64,000 bases of DNA from Epiperipatus broadwayi (lineage: Eukaryota > Onychophora > Udeonychophora > Euonychophora > Peripatidae), in assembly GCA_028023455.1 (NCBI GenBank), contig JAQFVV010000206.1, positions 62,001-126,000 on the forward strand, given 5' to 3'. Under the pieces are notes generated by a model. The model was not told where the DNA came from. It was given only the letters and a program-made list of their open reading frames with translations, and searched no databases. Numbering within the stretch: position 1 is the stretch's first letter; each line of letters starts with the position of its first letter. This document shows positions 36,701 through 49,399 of this stretch, one piece after another. The position numbers were made by a program, and so were the translations under genes.

Positions 36701-38821
36701 TAGATGAATGAAAAAATGGATCCATGGAAATACAAATGGTACTTAAAAGTTTATCGAATATTTTAAAATTAAATTAGATGGATTGATGCATCGGATACAC
36801 AGAGAATATTGGTAGAGAAGATTAAGAAGCTTCAAGGGATTAATTAATATTATCGTCCTAAAAATGAAAACCAAAGATTATTTTCTAGATTTTAATAAAT
36901 GGATTAATAATTATATTTATTTTAAAAACTTTAACGCGCTTGGAGAACATTTTTTAAAAACTCTAAAGAAAATAATAAGCATTTTGGACTTATCAGAACT
37001 ATCGTCAAGAAAATATGTAACTATAGTTTTGATTTTTTGATTTTGTTGACCTAATTTAAATCTAAAATTTTATATAAGATTAGTAAAAACATAAAAACAT
37101 TAATTTGTTAATATTAAAATCTTATAATATAACAGTCTAATAATTTAGCTAAAAAATATTAATATAAAGTGTATGGGTATGAATTTTTTTTCTATATCTG
37201 CAATGCTCAAGTGGACAAAGGAAGTCTACTGAACACGATGACTAGATAAAGGTTATTGGTAATAATAATAACTATTAATAATTTTATAATGTATATTTTT
37301 TGTTTTCTTTAGATCATCCATAAATTGGAAGAATGAAGTGTAAAAGTTTCTAAAAATTATATGTAACGCATTTTTATACAACATTTTAAAAAACATTATG
37401 AGATAGGATTGATTTGGAAATATGCATACGACAATTTTTTGATTTATTTTATTAGTAATATAATCCAACATAACAAATAATTATGTGATTCTTTTAAAAT
37501 TTTATGATATGGGATATTCAAATATTGTCTAAGTAAATCGTATATGATTAAACATACATGGCAATGAAGTAAGCAAACTTTTCTTATGGGATAGTAAGAT
37601 TGTTTAACTATTAATGAATTTTATTTATTGTTTTGTAAATGCAGATAGTTATTTTATCGATGTAAGATGTAGAAAAATCTTGAGAAATAATGTTGAGATA
37701 GTGGCTTGGGAGTCCTATAGTTAACAGGCCAAGATGATGTATATTTAAAATAGGATATGATAAGGAATGGGAATAATATTTAGTCTTTATGTGGTTATCA
37801 GCATAGTTAACATAGCCCGATGACTGATACACATTTTATTTGGACAGTGTTTATATTTCTTTAAATATTTGATGTTTTAATAAAGCTGAAGAAATAGCTT
37901 TAACATCGTCCCTGTACTAGAGGATTTTAGGCAAGTAAATGTCCTACCTCTTCACACTGTGCCATGATTTCGAGATATGTTAAGTATAATACTCTAGCTT
38001 CCTTCCTTAATCCTATGCATCTGTTTTCGCTATCTTTATTTCATGTAACTGCCATCATTTAGTAAGATATTTTAAGAGAAATGATAAATAATTTATAACT
38101 AAGGTTGTGATATCGTTTTTTGTATAAGATTAGTTTAGTTGCTTATAAGGAGCAGAATATTATAACTTAAATTTGAAGGTCCAAAGTATCCTAAGGAAAG
38201 AAAAGAATCATCAAATATATTTTGAATTTTATTTCGGAAATGAAATATAAAATTTTTAAAATAAGGTATCTAAACAAAGATATTTTTTAAAGTGATAATA
38301 ATTTTAAATGCTTTAGTATTTTTTTTTTAAGAGAAAATAAGTATTGCATATTTTAAAATACAATAGTACAAAGTAGATTATGTAAACAATATGCATAGTA
38401 TATTTTTGTTTATTGATTAACAGACGTATTAATGATTAAACTTATATCATACTCAAGTAAGGCTTAAAGAAGAATATATTATGACTAGTCAACATTGTGT
38501 GATAAATACTAAAATCTAGTATTGAATTTTGGATAATAGTTTGTGTAACATCTTTGACTTTGCAAGATGATTTTTTTTTAATATTTTGAGAAATCCATAC
38601 TCATTATAAAATTTTGTTTTCTATGGAATGTTTCTAAGTATGAATTTTTAAAATAGGATAGTTTAATAATATTAGAGATAAAATGCTGTTGCTAATAAAG
38701 TAGATAAATTTATTTGTAATAAGTTAACCATGATGAGAAACCAAATAATAACATTTTTTTTAATTTTGTTCTAAATCTAAATAAAATATAATTGAAATAT
38801 ATATATATATATTTTTATATA
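33716..38821. other. Long A+T-rich gene-free stretch
   Basis: A local duplication of about 50-60 bases around 'ggctaaagtgatca' and 'attgtgcccttttctata' occurs at about 34840-34945. An ATG-initiated frame of about 50 codons at about 36211 has no recognisable feature. Otherwise nothing beyond A+T-rich sequence. Confidence 0.45.
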
Positions 38822-38828
38822 ACCTGGT

Positions 38829-38860
<32 letters not shown>

Positions 38861-38880
38861 TTTATTTTATATAACCAGGT
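38822..38880. repeat. Hairpin with AT-rich apex
   Basis: 'acctggttatataaatata' at the left is mirrored by 'tttatataaccaggt' at the right, with TA-rich sequence as apex. One of several small hairpins in this window whose centre is a TA tract. Confidence 0.7.
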
Positions 38881-39823
38881 AAATCAAACTAAAATAAAAA
38901 GGGTTAAGGATATCCACTGTAAATAATGTAAATAAATTGTTTAGTTATTTATTGTTAGTAATAAACTTTGTTAAATTTTGTTATTTTAAAAAATTTTGTG
39001 TCAGAGTTAATTATTTCTCCACATTGCTGCATGAAAACACGATATATGCATAATAACTGAAACAAATATATAGTTTTGCACAAAAGATAAATAAAGAATT
39101 ATTTTAAGAATTTTAAAATATTTTATTGGTATTCATTATAATTAAATAATCATAATCTTACATTATTTATTGGACATAAATCAGTTATCACAATATTATG
39201 TTAAATTATATGCTATCAGTTGCCACACATATTTTGTTTGTCAGATTATTAAAATGCTACCACGTATTTATTATATCATTACATGAAGAATATTATTATT
39301 GTTATTTATTATTATTAGTTTAAGTGTAGTAGATTATGACATAAAATCCCTTCTCATATTTTACTACTGTAATTTTATTAACTTAGAATAAACTTTATGA
39401 ACCTGAGATTATTTTATTGAGCTAGATTATTATTAAATAGAAGATTAAAATTTAATTATTAGTTTAGTCTTAGTGAGTGGAAGTAATTAAAGTCATAAGA
39501 ATACTATGAGTTTGTTATTTGAAATAGTAATAAAGGGGGGATAGTGTTCTTATGCCACAGAGGTAGTATCCTGTAGGATATTGGCTCAATGTAATCTATC
39601 TTGTCACCTGTATTTTCACTTCAAGTCTCATGAAAATATAAAATATTTATTTAATATATTTTTTTATAAATTGAACCTTATCCGAATTTTTTAAATTTGA
39701 GCTAGTGGAATATTTTAATTTTAATACTGAATATTTAGTTATTAATTATTAACTAAGATAGAACCTGTTTTATTTTATACCATATATTATCTGGAAGTGA
39801 AGATGCAGAATTACAAGGTCAGA

Positions 39824-39856
<33 letters not shown>

Positions 39857-41090
39857 TCTGATCACTATTTTATTAGCCATCAATATATATATATATATAT
39901 ATATTGATGGCTAATAAAATAGTGTATAGTCTCATATATTTAAATTCAGATTTAGATATAAGGTTCTTAAATTCAAATTGAGTGGGCATGTTTCTGCTAG
40001 TTATTAAAATAACAAATTCTTAATTGTTTTTATATACAATAACCCAACTATGTTGATAAAAAATAATTATTTTTAATAAATATAAACAAAGTCAAATATG
40101 TAAGATTTCTAGTAAAATAGAGTAAATATCAAGGTACTAAAATTCGAATTTAGAAAATATTTTTGTAGTCATAACTTCATTTTTATTGAAAAGACTATTT
40201 CTTGATTAACTTATTTCTGTCTTATCTTTTCTGTGAAATTAGTCATACTTAATTAGATAGTAATTAAATTTTTGCACCAAGGACTTTAAATTAAACCAAA
40301 TCTTTTAGTGCAAATTTAGTTATTATCTAGAAAATATAAACTGCAATAAATATACCCATTTTTATCATTGATTAACACATAATTAGACTATTTAGGCACA
40401 ATTATTTCTTAAACTTTTAGCATTAAATAATTCCTTTATTATTTTATATTAAATGTGGGATATAACCATGTATTTCATGATAATTTCAAATAGTTTCCAA
40501 AAATAAAAAGTCCTTGCAAAAATATTTGTATAGATGATTAGATGAAAGATAAACCTCTTCAATCCAATAAGCTTAATATTTTCATAATTTTCAGTCTTTT
40601 GTTTCAATCTTTGATTAAACATTTTGCAGAGAGTACTTGATTTTATATACTAAACCAGATACATTATCTGCTTTAAAAACAACCATGGCAAAATCAAAAT
40701 TCAAATATATGTTTATAGAGATTGTAAAAGAAAGGAGAAAATTGTATTTAAAAATTTTTTATTTCGTTATTTTTTTTATTAAGACCTAAGTTATTAAAAT
40801 TGGATAAAGAAAAAAGAGCCCTGGTTAAAACTTTTTAATTAATATCTAATGAAAAATAAAAGATTAACCCTGGTTAAATTTTAATTAAGATCTGTCAGGA
40901 GATAAAGACTAGGCCTGGTTAGATTTTAAGATCTGGCAGAAGATAACAACTGCATGTAAAAGGTCTGTTTTTGAAGGAGATAGTTAACATATATTCGCTA
41001 ATGATGGACTTCTGATATATATTTTTGATATTTGTGAATTGTCGACTGCTGATATATACTTTATGTGTGCTGATTATAGTTTGCTGTTTT
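38881..41090. other. A+T-rich DNA, no gene seen
   Basis: Contains one (TA)n-centred hairpin (39864-39923). The rest is A+T-rich sequence with no credible coding or RNA gene. Confidence 0.45.
39864..39923. repeat. Perfect hairpin with (TA)n apex
   Basis: Arms 'actattttattagccatcaa' and its exact reverse complement flank a pure TA tract. Identical arms suggest recent formation. Confidence 0.85.
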
Positions 41091-41099
41091 CTTGAGTTA

Positions 41100-41442
41100 A
41101 TTGAAAAAGAAAATTGTGGTAAATGCCAAAGGACACCATTCAAAAGAAAAAAGAAGTAAATGTGATTTAAACTGGAATTAGCAACCCTTTGTTAAAAATG
41201 CAGAAACTACTCATCTTAAAGAACCCTATTAAAAGTGTGCATGCTAAACCAATTCCAAAACAAACCCCAGAGATCAAAATTGTACCATCATGCACACATA
41301 CTAAACACCCTGTCTGAAACTGCCTTCCTGTTTCCTGTCCAAATAAATGGAGATCCAAAACCATTGCAATACATTCTCAAGAGAACTAAAACCTTGCACA
41401 CACTGCTGGGATCAATCAGATGGTAAAACTGAAGCTTCAAAG
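41100..41442 (+). other. G+C-richer island, possible noncoding exon
   Basis: Base composition is clearly less A+T-rich than the surroundings and ends at a donor-like 'aag/gtaact' (41443). Forward frames are short (39 and 63 codons) with stops between them, so a UTR or lncRNA exon is more likely than coding sequence. About 610 bases downstream, 42055-42103 has acceptor-like 'ttccatacag' and donor-like 'ctg/gtaaag' and could be a second exon. Weak; no transcript evidence. Confidence 0.15.
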
Positions 41443-44299
41443 GTAACTGAATATTTTTTTTTATTTTAACCAGGAGTTAAATCTCTAAACTTTAAATTTA
41501 AAAAAAATACAAAAAATATGACAGCAAGAAATTTGATATTATTAATATTTCTTTTAATTAATGTACTTGTTTAAAACCTATAAATTGTAAATAATAAAAT
41601 TAGTATTTTATTTTGTCACTTTGTTGGAGAGTATATTATGAGTTAATATTTTCTAATCATTGTTTATTATTACTATTATTATTATTAATTGTTGTTAAAA
41701 GCTTTAGCAGATACTAATAGTTATCTTTTTATCTCACCTGAACCCTATTTTTATTGAAATTACTTTAGTTAATATGTAATTGCATTTCCTTAAAACTACA
41801 GAACTTTTGCTAGTGATTTATCAATTATAAAGTTCTGTTTTTTTCTTAAGCCATATGGATTTTGTTTTCTTTTATTTCAGATTATGTAAAATTATAATCT
41901 TTTCTCTTTGCTCATACATTGGCAACCTTACAGATCATATTATAACTTGATCTCTTATGGGCATTTATTGAGCATATGATATCCTTGTTTTCTACCATTG
42001 TTTTATTGGAGTAAAGGTCAGTTCACTTCATGCTGTTCATTGTCTTCCATACAGGATTAAAATCTCTAATAGAGGAAAGTGGAAGTAAATGGATAGATCA
42101 CTGGTAAAGATTCTGATAAATCCTTTTAATTCTTAGATAAGAAAACAAAATTATCTGCCAAAGTAATTAATAAATGAATATTCACTTGCAATGTCAGACA
42201 AAGAACATTGGAAAATTTAGGCTCAATATTATATATTTGTTTTGATTAATATTTGTGAATGAAATAAAATGTTAAATTTATTAATAATTACATTTATTTT
42301 GGCTAATGTTTGCTGCTATGTCTGTCCCTATGTTGTCTGAACAATGTTTAAGATTCCTTTCTCTCCCTGGGTCTAGCTGGCAGCATTTATATTTATCAGC
42401 ATTAACTTTTTTATCACAGTAAATCAAATTTTCTAGGTTGACATTGGCTTAGCGGTGCCCTCAGTGATAAAAAAAAACAGAGAGTCCAGTACAATACATA
42501 AATGAATACCATTAGTGATATAACTATAACTAGCTATAAATTATTTATCTTTTCAAAAGACTTGCACCAGTGTGGGCCATAAAAAATTAATTTGACAATA
42601 TTATCTTTAAAGAGAATTCTACGTCATTATCATCTCCTCTCCACCATGAAAAATCAAAAAATGCTTATTTATAACAAAAAGTTTTATAAATGTTATTTCT
42701 TAAATGTATTAATACGAAATCAAATACATTAAAAATTATCCAATCTTCTAAACAGTGTTTGTATTTTTTGATCCATGATATAGAAATAACTTTCCTCATT
42801 GTGATATGTTTTAGACTGTAACACTTTTCAAGTAGACCATAATATTAATTCTGGTATCTTAATTAATTTATTTTTTTTAAAAAACAAGTTCCAATAATTT
42901 GAAAGCTCTTTACTGATAGCAATTAAAAATAGTCATTATCTTACTGTCCATTGATTTTAATCATTACTATGTAAAGTCTAATAGAATGTTATAATTATTA
43001 TTGCAATATTAGATATAACCTGAAGATTATTTAGAGTCAAAATAATGTAAAGAAGTCCACTTTACAAAACTGTATTCAATGGACTTTAAAGTATAATTTT
43101 CAAAAGAAATTGTAATTATGAAAAGTACAGTGACTTTATTAATGATTAAAATAACTGTCAACGGTAGCTGTCCATTACTGTTAAATAACAATAATAAAGT
43201 AGATAAACAATAAATGTGTTTAATATTTTTCTAAAGGATTATCTCAAAACTAGAAATTTAATATTTGCAAAATAATATTGATTCCATTTAATATTACCTT
43301 CTAAATAAATAGTTTTCTTAAAAAATCATATTGATGAAAAAAACTGGTTGTATTTCTCATCAGTAATTATTTTTATTAATATTAATGGACTACTACTTTG
43401 AATCAATACTTGTTTTACTTGCAACAATAATAGTACAAATAATAGTTAAATTAATAGTATATTTATGACATGTTGATTTCTTGTCTATTCATAACAGAGA
43501 ACCTATTCTTTATTAGCAATAACAAAATGCTGGGCCCAATCAACTGCTAATCTGTGTTAAAATAAATATAGATTAAAAACAGATTAAATTGAATATCTCT
43601 TATAAAATGTGGAGTAGTGTAATTTTATTATTATAATATAGTTATTTTCGTTAATTGCTTCAATAATTCTATATTCATTAATAAATGATATATCTGGCAA
43701 ATGTTTAATATTTTCACATGGTTGTAATGTGCTATTAAAATCATATTTGAACTTATCATATTGGATATTTCTTTCCTCAAAATCCATTTCTTCTTTATGG
43801 TCAATCTTTCTTTGGATATTTAATCAATATTTTTCTTTTATATTTTTCTTCCTCTTCACTGAATAATTTTTAAGTTTTTTTATTTATTTATTTAATTATT
43901 TCATAACATTAGTCTATTTATAACTTATCATTGGTTTTAGGGGGGAAAATAATGAAATGAGAATGTTCTTTTAAAAAAAATAGTTTTTCAATCTTTTTTA
44001 TTGCATGTTGTATGAATACTGAAAATATACAATTAAAGACCAATGTTGTTCCAAGAACCTCATAAAAGAAAGACAATATCTCTAGCCAGATTATTTATTT
44101 TATGATTATGTTTATTTGTGGACAGCACATTAACACTAGTTATTCTGAAATTTAATTTTCAGCAAAGAATAACCATTTACTGATCAATAATAATATTTAC
44201 TTGAATAGGATTCAGCCTCTTATCTTTAAAAAATAATTTTAAGACAATCTCAATATTATGATCACCATCTTTTATACTAGCACATAATTGTTATTAAAC
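41443..44299. other. A+T-rich DNA, no gene seen
   Basis: Apart from the possible 49-base exon-like segment at 42055-42103, no gene, RNA or repeat family is recognised. Reading frames are short and low-complexity. Confidence 0.4.
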
Positions 44300-44302
44300 A
44301 AG

Positions 44303-44580
44303 GCAAAACTCTCCATACAGTAGTTCCACCCTGTGCCAACCCAAATAATCAATGGATGCCACAAGGCTTCTGCATAAAATCACTATCTAGTGCCTACTCA
44401 GCCAATATCCCCAGACTAGTTTCCAAGACTCCTCACTGACGAAGGCCACAAGCCAGAAACTAGTCTGGGGATATTGGATAAGTAAGCACTAGATAGGGTT
44501 TTTATGCACAAGTTTTCTGGCATCCATTGATTATTCTGGTTGGCCCAGGGTGGCACTACTGTATAGAGAGTTTGTTTTTC
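44303..44580. mobile_element. Hammerhead-centred palindromic element
   Basis: The left arm (about 44303-44422, minus) and right arm (about 44456-44580, plus) are inverted copies sharing 'tccccagactagttt', 'ctatctagtgc', 'tcaatggatgcca' and 'aaactctc.atacagtag'. The spacer between the arms is the 5' half of a hammerhead motif. The unit has no protein; it looks like the 3' end of a PLE or a retrozyme copied head to head. Related sequence occurs at 53.0-53.4 kb and 63.0-63.2 kb. Confidence 0.75.
44423..44477 (+). ncRNA. Type I hammerhead ribozyme, nearly complete
   Basis: TCCTCA (44430-44435), box CUGACGA (44436-44442), stem II GGC/GCC with an A-A mismatch at its base, box GAAA (44456-44459), palindromic stem III ACTAGT (44459-44464), cleavage-site C (44465), TGGGGA (44466-44471) closing stem I with all six pairs (one G-U). 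An outer CCAA/TTGG helix (44423-44426 with 44474-44477) follows an internal loop, as in the 14895 copy. All core boxes fit. The weak stem II is the main doubt about activity. Confidence 0.75.
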
Positions 44581-46141
44581 TTTAACAATCTCAATATCAT
44601 AGCACAATCTTCAAATTCAGTCAAAAATTAAATTCTAACTTATGACAATGTAGGTTAAGCCTTTAATTAATTTACTAAAAGACTAACAACTACAGATAAA
44701 AATAAATATTTAGTTTGAAAAATATAAATGATATATTATAAAAAAAAACTTTATTTTTTATATTGCTATTATTTATTGTAAATAATCCTACAAATAAAAT
44801 TTAAATATAACTTTTAAAAGAAAAAAAAAAGTCCCCAGCAACAAATACATTTTGAAAATTTTCTCTTAAGCTAAAATAATTTAATTTACTTTTAAAAAAA
44901 AAAGATCTATACATAAGGAATGTTTTCTTTTTTGTTACTTTAGGAAAATTATAATTAAGTTTAATTTTCTCTTGGGTTAATATATATATATACTCGAACT
45001 GAAAGATAATTTAGTTAGATTATATATATATATATTATGGAATCTTATAATGAAATATTAGTAAATACAATAATCAAAAATTTTGAAAAGGACAAAAAAT
45101 ATAATCGTCACTTAGGATCGCTTTGGCCTATCCTCATAGTCTCTGCCAACTAAATACAATGAAAGGTTAACCTTACCATAATTATGTGATCTTAACGTTT
45201 TCTGCATGCCTACTGATTAAGTCCTGCTTGTATTTATATATATTAGCATAGCTTGTTTTATTTTTCATGTACTGTTATCTCTTTCAATTTGCAATATTTT
45301 TTTACATTATTATAATTGAAATTAAAACCATATATAAATGATTTATTATGGTCATAAAAAAACGGAAGCTGATGCATTATTATTATTTTTGCAATTTTGT
45401 TTCATATTTTGAACCCTTTTTAATAAAAGCAAGTGCTCTTTAGTTCTTTTCTCCAATAATTTGTATTAATAATTTGTATTAATTCTACTATTAGAATTAA
45501 TACAAAATATTAGAGTATATATAATCAGACCACTTAAAAGTTAAAGAAAAAAAAGCCATATAATTTTCTTTAATTTCAATTTACGCTTATTATATATATA
45601 TATATATATATAAGATAAAATATATGATTATTAAACTATATACAAAAATATGTAAACTTTTTAAGATGGCACGTTTATTTATTTATATTCGAGCTTATAT
45701 ATATATATGCGTGTATATATAATTAAGTTCATTATATATATTTATAAGATCGTGCGCGTTTTATATAAAAAATAATTATAACATACACCAAATCTTTTAA
45801 AAACTTGTTTTTTTATTTTTTTGCCACCAAAATGAAATATATATTAAAATAGATTTCCAACGTTTCAAGAAAAAAAAAAAATTCATAAAAATTTTTAAAA
45901 CAAACAAAAATAAAAATCCTGTCACATTTACATACTATTTTGGAAAATATACTATTTACTTACTATGATTTCTTTTCCCAACAGCTACCAACTTTACATT
46001 TTGCCTAAATGAACATTTTATTGTTACAAAATATAGTTTTTTATTATCTTATCTTCAATTAACACATTTTTACATTCCTTTCTTGTTAAAAACAAAAACA
46101 TTCTATTAAATTTCACATTTTTTTTTCCCTTTTCCTTTACA
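44581..46141. other. A+T-rich DNA, no gene seen
   Basis: Several short TA tracts, A-runs, and a small inverted repeat around 'ttgtattaattctactatta' (about 45470-45510). No gene or RNA recognised. Confidence 0.45.
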
Positions 46142-46708
46142 TTATAATTTTCTATTCAGAACAGGATTTAACATCTTTATGTATAAACATTCCTTTTCAA
46201 ATCTTTCTTTTTGTTTAATTATACATTCTAAAGGGGTAATCTTAAAATTGACATGACCAATTTTTTCTTTATGTAAATATATTGCTGAATTTCTATCTGA
46301 CAAATGTTGTTTTAATCTAGTTTTTAAAAAATTCTTTGTATTACCCACATAAGATATATCTTTACCATTATATTTTAAACAATCCATACATTTTATACAA
46401 TAAACAGCTTGCATTATATTTGAAAAATCAACAAAATTTCCTTTATTAATTAAATTATATAAATTACTTTTCTTCTTGTATACAGGATAAATACTAAAAC
46501 CATATCTTTTATTAAATCCATGAAACAAATTTTTTATCTTTTTAAAAATAAAATTTTGAATCTTAAAACCTATAAAAAATGTATCATCCTCAAAATTTTT
46601 CTTTATTTTTTTTCCATTTTTCAGTTCATAATTAAAAATATTATATAACATTGTACAACTTAAGTAAACATACAGTTCAGGCAACACGTATGCTAGATTT
46701 TTTTTCTC
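46142..46708 (-). pseudogene. PLE-type GIY-YIG endonuclease domain, orphan fragment
   Basis: An open minus-strand frame of about 188 codons, ending in a stop at 46142-46144. The C-terminal half reads AVYCIKCMDC, then KDISYVGNTKNFLKTRLKQHL, then EKECLYIKMLNPVLN. This is the layout of the PLE GIY-YIG nuclease: Cys-rich YxIxCxxC entry, YVG, the downstream Arg and His, and the late Glu and Asn. It is a different family from the PLE at 6-9 kb. The preceding 90 residues (RYGFSIYPVYKKKSNL) fit the linker. No reverse transcriptase is seen upstream, where a stop precedes the frame. A truncated PLE is most likely; uninterrupted coding is mildly notable. Confidence 0.7.
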
Positions 46709-47645
46709 CTATTAAAATTCATTTAGACAATAGAATATTAGGACTATATTGTATAATTAATGATCATCAGTAATAATGACTAGTGCTTATTTAATCTTAT
46801 CATAATTTAATATAACGTCTTAATGATTGGACTAATTTTAAAAAAACTTCAATGATATTTTGATATTATATAAATTTTAACTTATAACCTATAATATCTT
46901 TTAAATAAGTCATTACAAGTTAAAGGCTTTTTATTACCTTCTCATGATAGAGATAGTAACAAAGAAGGTTTTTCATACAAAAGCTTAACAATTTCAGGAT
47001 GGTAATGGTTTAAATATATTTTTGTATTATTTTCTAGCTAATAATACCTAGATAGACATGTACTCATCTATATCATGATGTTGAATTTCTCCTTCTAACT
47101 CAATCCTTATGCCAATATTTATTAATATTTTTCAAAATATGGAATGACTCATTTAATTCCATTAAAAGATCATTTATTTGAATTTGAAAGTATTTTGTAA
47201 CTAATCATTTGCCTTTAGATAATTCAAAATTAATCTCAGTGTGAGTATCTTAACTAAAGCTTAGTTAAATAGACTTTAGTAGAAGGCTTAGCATTGATCA
47301 AATTTTATAACATTTATACTGGCTTTCAAGTCACTAGTACTGCAAAAGTATTGTTTATTTAATTTTTTTGTTTATTTTATATTGAAGGTTTTCACAGACC
47401 CTAGTTGCTCCACTTGATTTCTGAAGTATTTATTGCATGTTTTAATGGGTTGCAACGCATCATCAACAAGGTGATCTAATTTTTATAATATTGTCTTTTC
47501 AAAAATTAGATTTTATATGGATATTTTAAAAGTATTGGACGTTTTTTTAATGTAGCTGAAAATATTTTATTATATGCAAAATTTATATTGTGACAAAATG
47601 TAATTCACACGTAAATGAAGTTGCCTATACTTACTTACAAAAAGC
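46709..47645. other. A+T-rich DNA, no gene seen
   Basis: This lies upstream of the minus-strand endonuclease frame, where a PLE reverse transcriptase would be expected. I find no palm motifs in any frame, so the element is truncated here. Confidence 0.5.
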
Positions 47646-47655
47646 CACACATTGT

Positions 47656-47752
47656 CAAGCATTGGTGGCTTAGCAGTTAGCATAGTTGCCTTCCAAGAAT
47701 CTGGCCTAAGTTTGCTTCCCAGTAAACACATTTGACATATGAAAAAAAATGT
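47656..47752 (+). mobile_element. tRNA-Gly(UCC)-derived SINE or retropseudogene with TSD
   Basis: 47659-47730 resembles tRNA-Gly with anticodon UCC. It has an acceptor start 'gcattgg', an A box in 'tggcttagcagttag', the anticodon loop 'ccttccaag', a decayed B box 'agtttgcttccca', and a decayed 3' acceptor strand. A short tail ending in eight A residues follows. The whole insert is bracketed by the identical 10-mer 'cacacattgt' (47646-47655 and 47753-47762), a target-site duplication. This is the signature of LINE-type retroposition of a tRNA-derived RNA. Whether it belongs to a repeated SINE family cannot be told from one copy. The damaged acceptor stem rules out a working tRNA. Confidence 0.8.
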
Positions 47753-47987
47753 CACACATTGTTGCACTAAATATATATTAGAATAATAAATGTGATATGC
47801 AAAATATAATGAAACATATAAAAATATTATCAATTGCCATTTAGAAAATGCAAGAATAACTAAATTATTTTAACTATACACCTCAACTAACAGTTAAAAA
47901 AATATGTATATCTTCTGATGTTATTTACTCTTTTTAAATGGTCACTAAACCATAAAACAGAATTACTTTTACATTACTGACATCTAT

Positions 47988-48570
47988 TGTTGTGTTTGGT
48001 TAGGCTTTCAGGTTCATTACCAAACCAATAGATACAACTACTTAGCAATTAATATATATAATTTATTAGTACAAAAGATATGCACATGTTAGTTAAACAA
48101 ATGTACAAATAAAGTTGATATGCTTCAATGCTGAGATAGTCGTGCGAAGTATGGAACTCGCTTCCAGATAATGATTAGCCTGTGTCATGAGTTCTGGTAA
48201 GAAGACTCCTCCATCTATGTATTTAGCTTGCCTTGAGTTGGCTCTTCAGATGTAGCAGTTTCCAGTCTGTAGGTGGACTTGCCTCACTGTTTGGATGTCA
48301 TGATGATGACTAGATAAATACCTTTGCTGATGGCAGAAGGTTTTATGGAGAGCACATTCTGTCATTCAGGTTAACAGAAGTAATTGTTCTCTGCCTTGCC
48401 TCCAAAAGGCTGACTGTTTAAAGGCAGATCCCCTACCATACTGGAAGCATGTGGATTCGGTGCACAAACCCCAGTGAAGGTTTTAATCCCTTTGGATAGC
48501 AACTGGATGCTAGCCAATTAGGCAGGGAATCTGGAATAGTCCACTTCTAAAGGCAGGGTCAGATATGACA
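47988..48570 (-). repeat. 3' LTR of element B
   Basis: 583 bases, highly similar to the other LTR of the element (50637-51231), with TG...CA termini on the minus strand. The differences include small indels and many transitions. Confidence 0.9.
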
Positions 48571-48579
48571 TCCCCCCCT
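48571..48579 (-). other. Polypurine tract of element B
   Basis: On the minus strand AGGGGGGGA lies immediately before the TGTCA start of the 3' LTR, the expected plus-strand primer position. Confidence 0.85.
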
Positions 48580-48587
48580 GGATAAAA

Positions 48588-48690
48588 TTAGCACTGGATG
48601 ACATAGTCATCGAAATGCACTGGATGATGTTTTGTCTGCTTTCTTGGTTGCTCCAGTTGGTTGCTGTCCTTGTCTTCATCTTCTTCACTT
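48588..48690 (-). pseudogene. C-terminal tail of Pol, element B
   Basis: Minus strand, ending in TAA at 48588-48590: QPRKQTKHHPVHFDDYVIQC. The pattern of basic residues, then P-V-H-F-D-D-Y-V and a stop, is the typical very end of Mag-like gypsy integrases. It is separated from the protease by only about 270 bases, so some 2.5 kb or more of pol (my estimate from usual family length) has been lost. Confidence 0.6.
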
Positions 48691-48954
48691 GATGAGCTTG
48701 TTTCTGATTGTCTGCTGCTGTCTTGATAGCTTCAGATGTTCAGTTTAGTCTTAGCTGGTTGTGATGGCGATGATGATGATGAGCATTTTCTGTTTGCACA
48801 ACAACAGTATAGAGCCACTTTAGTTGCATCACCACTGCTGGTCTCCATCTTGTGGACCCATAGTACATATGTCATAGTACTTTTGTTCCTATTTGGAATT
48901 TTATTTTGTTTTTATCTTCTAGTTGAAGTTTGGCATCAGGTTACAGTTTTTTGT

Positions 48955-49275
48955 TAAAGACTTTTGATTCATTAGACTTTAACTTTAAATATGTTGTGAG
49001 CTGATTCACTTTGGTCACTTTGAACTCTAAATGACTGAACCAGTCATGGCCTATTAAATCATTATGGCTACCTAATGCCACTACCAGTGGTAGGTATATA
49101 GTTTTGCTAGGCATCATAATTTGTCCTGCTGTTTGACCTAGCAGTTTGATTTTATTCCCTTGGTAGTCTGAATATTGACTTACTGCAAGGGTGCAGCTTG
49201 TACTTATTCTTTTTATTTATGATTGTCCAAGTCTTTCTTGAAACTATTGACACTGCTGGCCCTGTGTCAAGTACA
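48955..49275 (-). pseudogene. Aspartic protease of element B
   Basis: On the minus strand the frame reads LDTGPAVSIVSRKTW, carrying the catalytic D-T-G triad at about 49260-49268, and later LIGHDWFSHLEFKV, equivalent to the ILG.DW flap-to-C-terminus motif of gypsy retropepsins. A frame disturbance lies between them. It continues for about 30 residues and ends where the internal deletion begins. It would have processed Gag-Pol; broken here. Confidence 0.7.
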
Positions 49276-49399
49276 TTTTAACTGGTGTATCATTTATTAT
49301 GACAGTGTGTATAAACCCAGACTTATCTTCTCTGATATGGTTTATACAGGCAACTTGTTTGTGTTTCTTATAAGTGCCTTTACTGTCTTTAGGACTAGA

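Noticed and set aside
41235-41426. 63-codon plus-strand frame
   Set aside because: No domain, short, overlaps another frame on the opposite strand. Kept only as a possible noncoding exon island.
48736-48957. Plus-strand frame with a hydrophobic stretch, like a small membrane protein
   Set aside because: Lies inside element B opposite to its coding direction; the Asp run comes from a GAT repeat antisense to the pol tail region.
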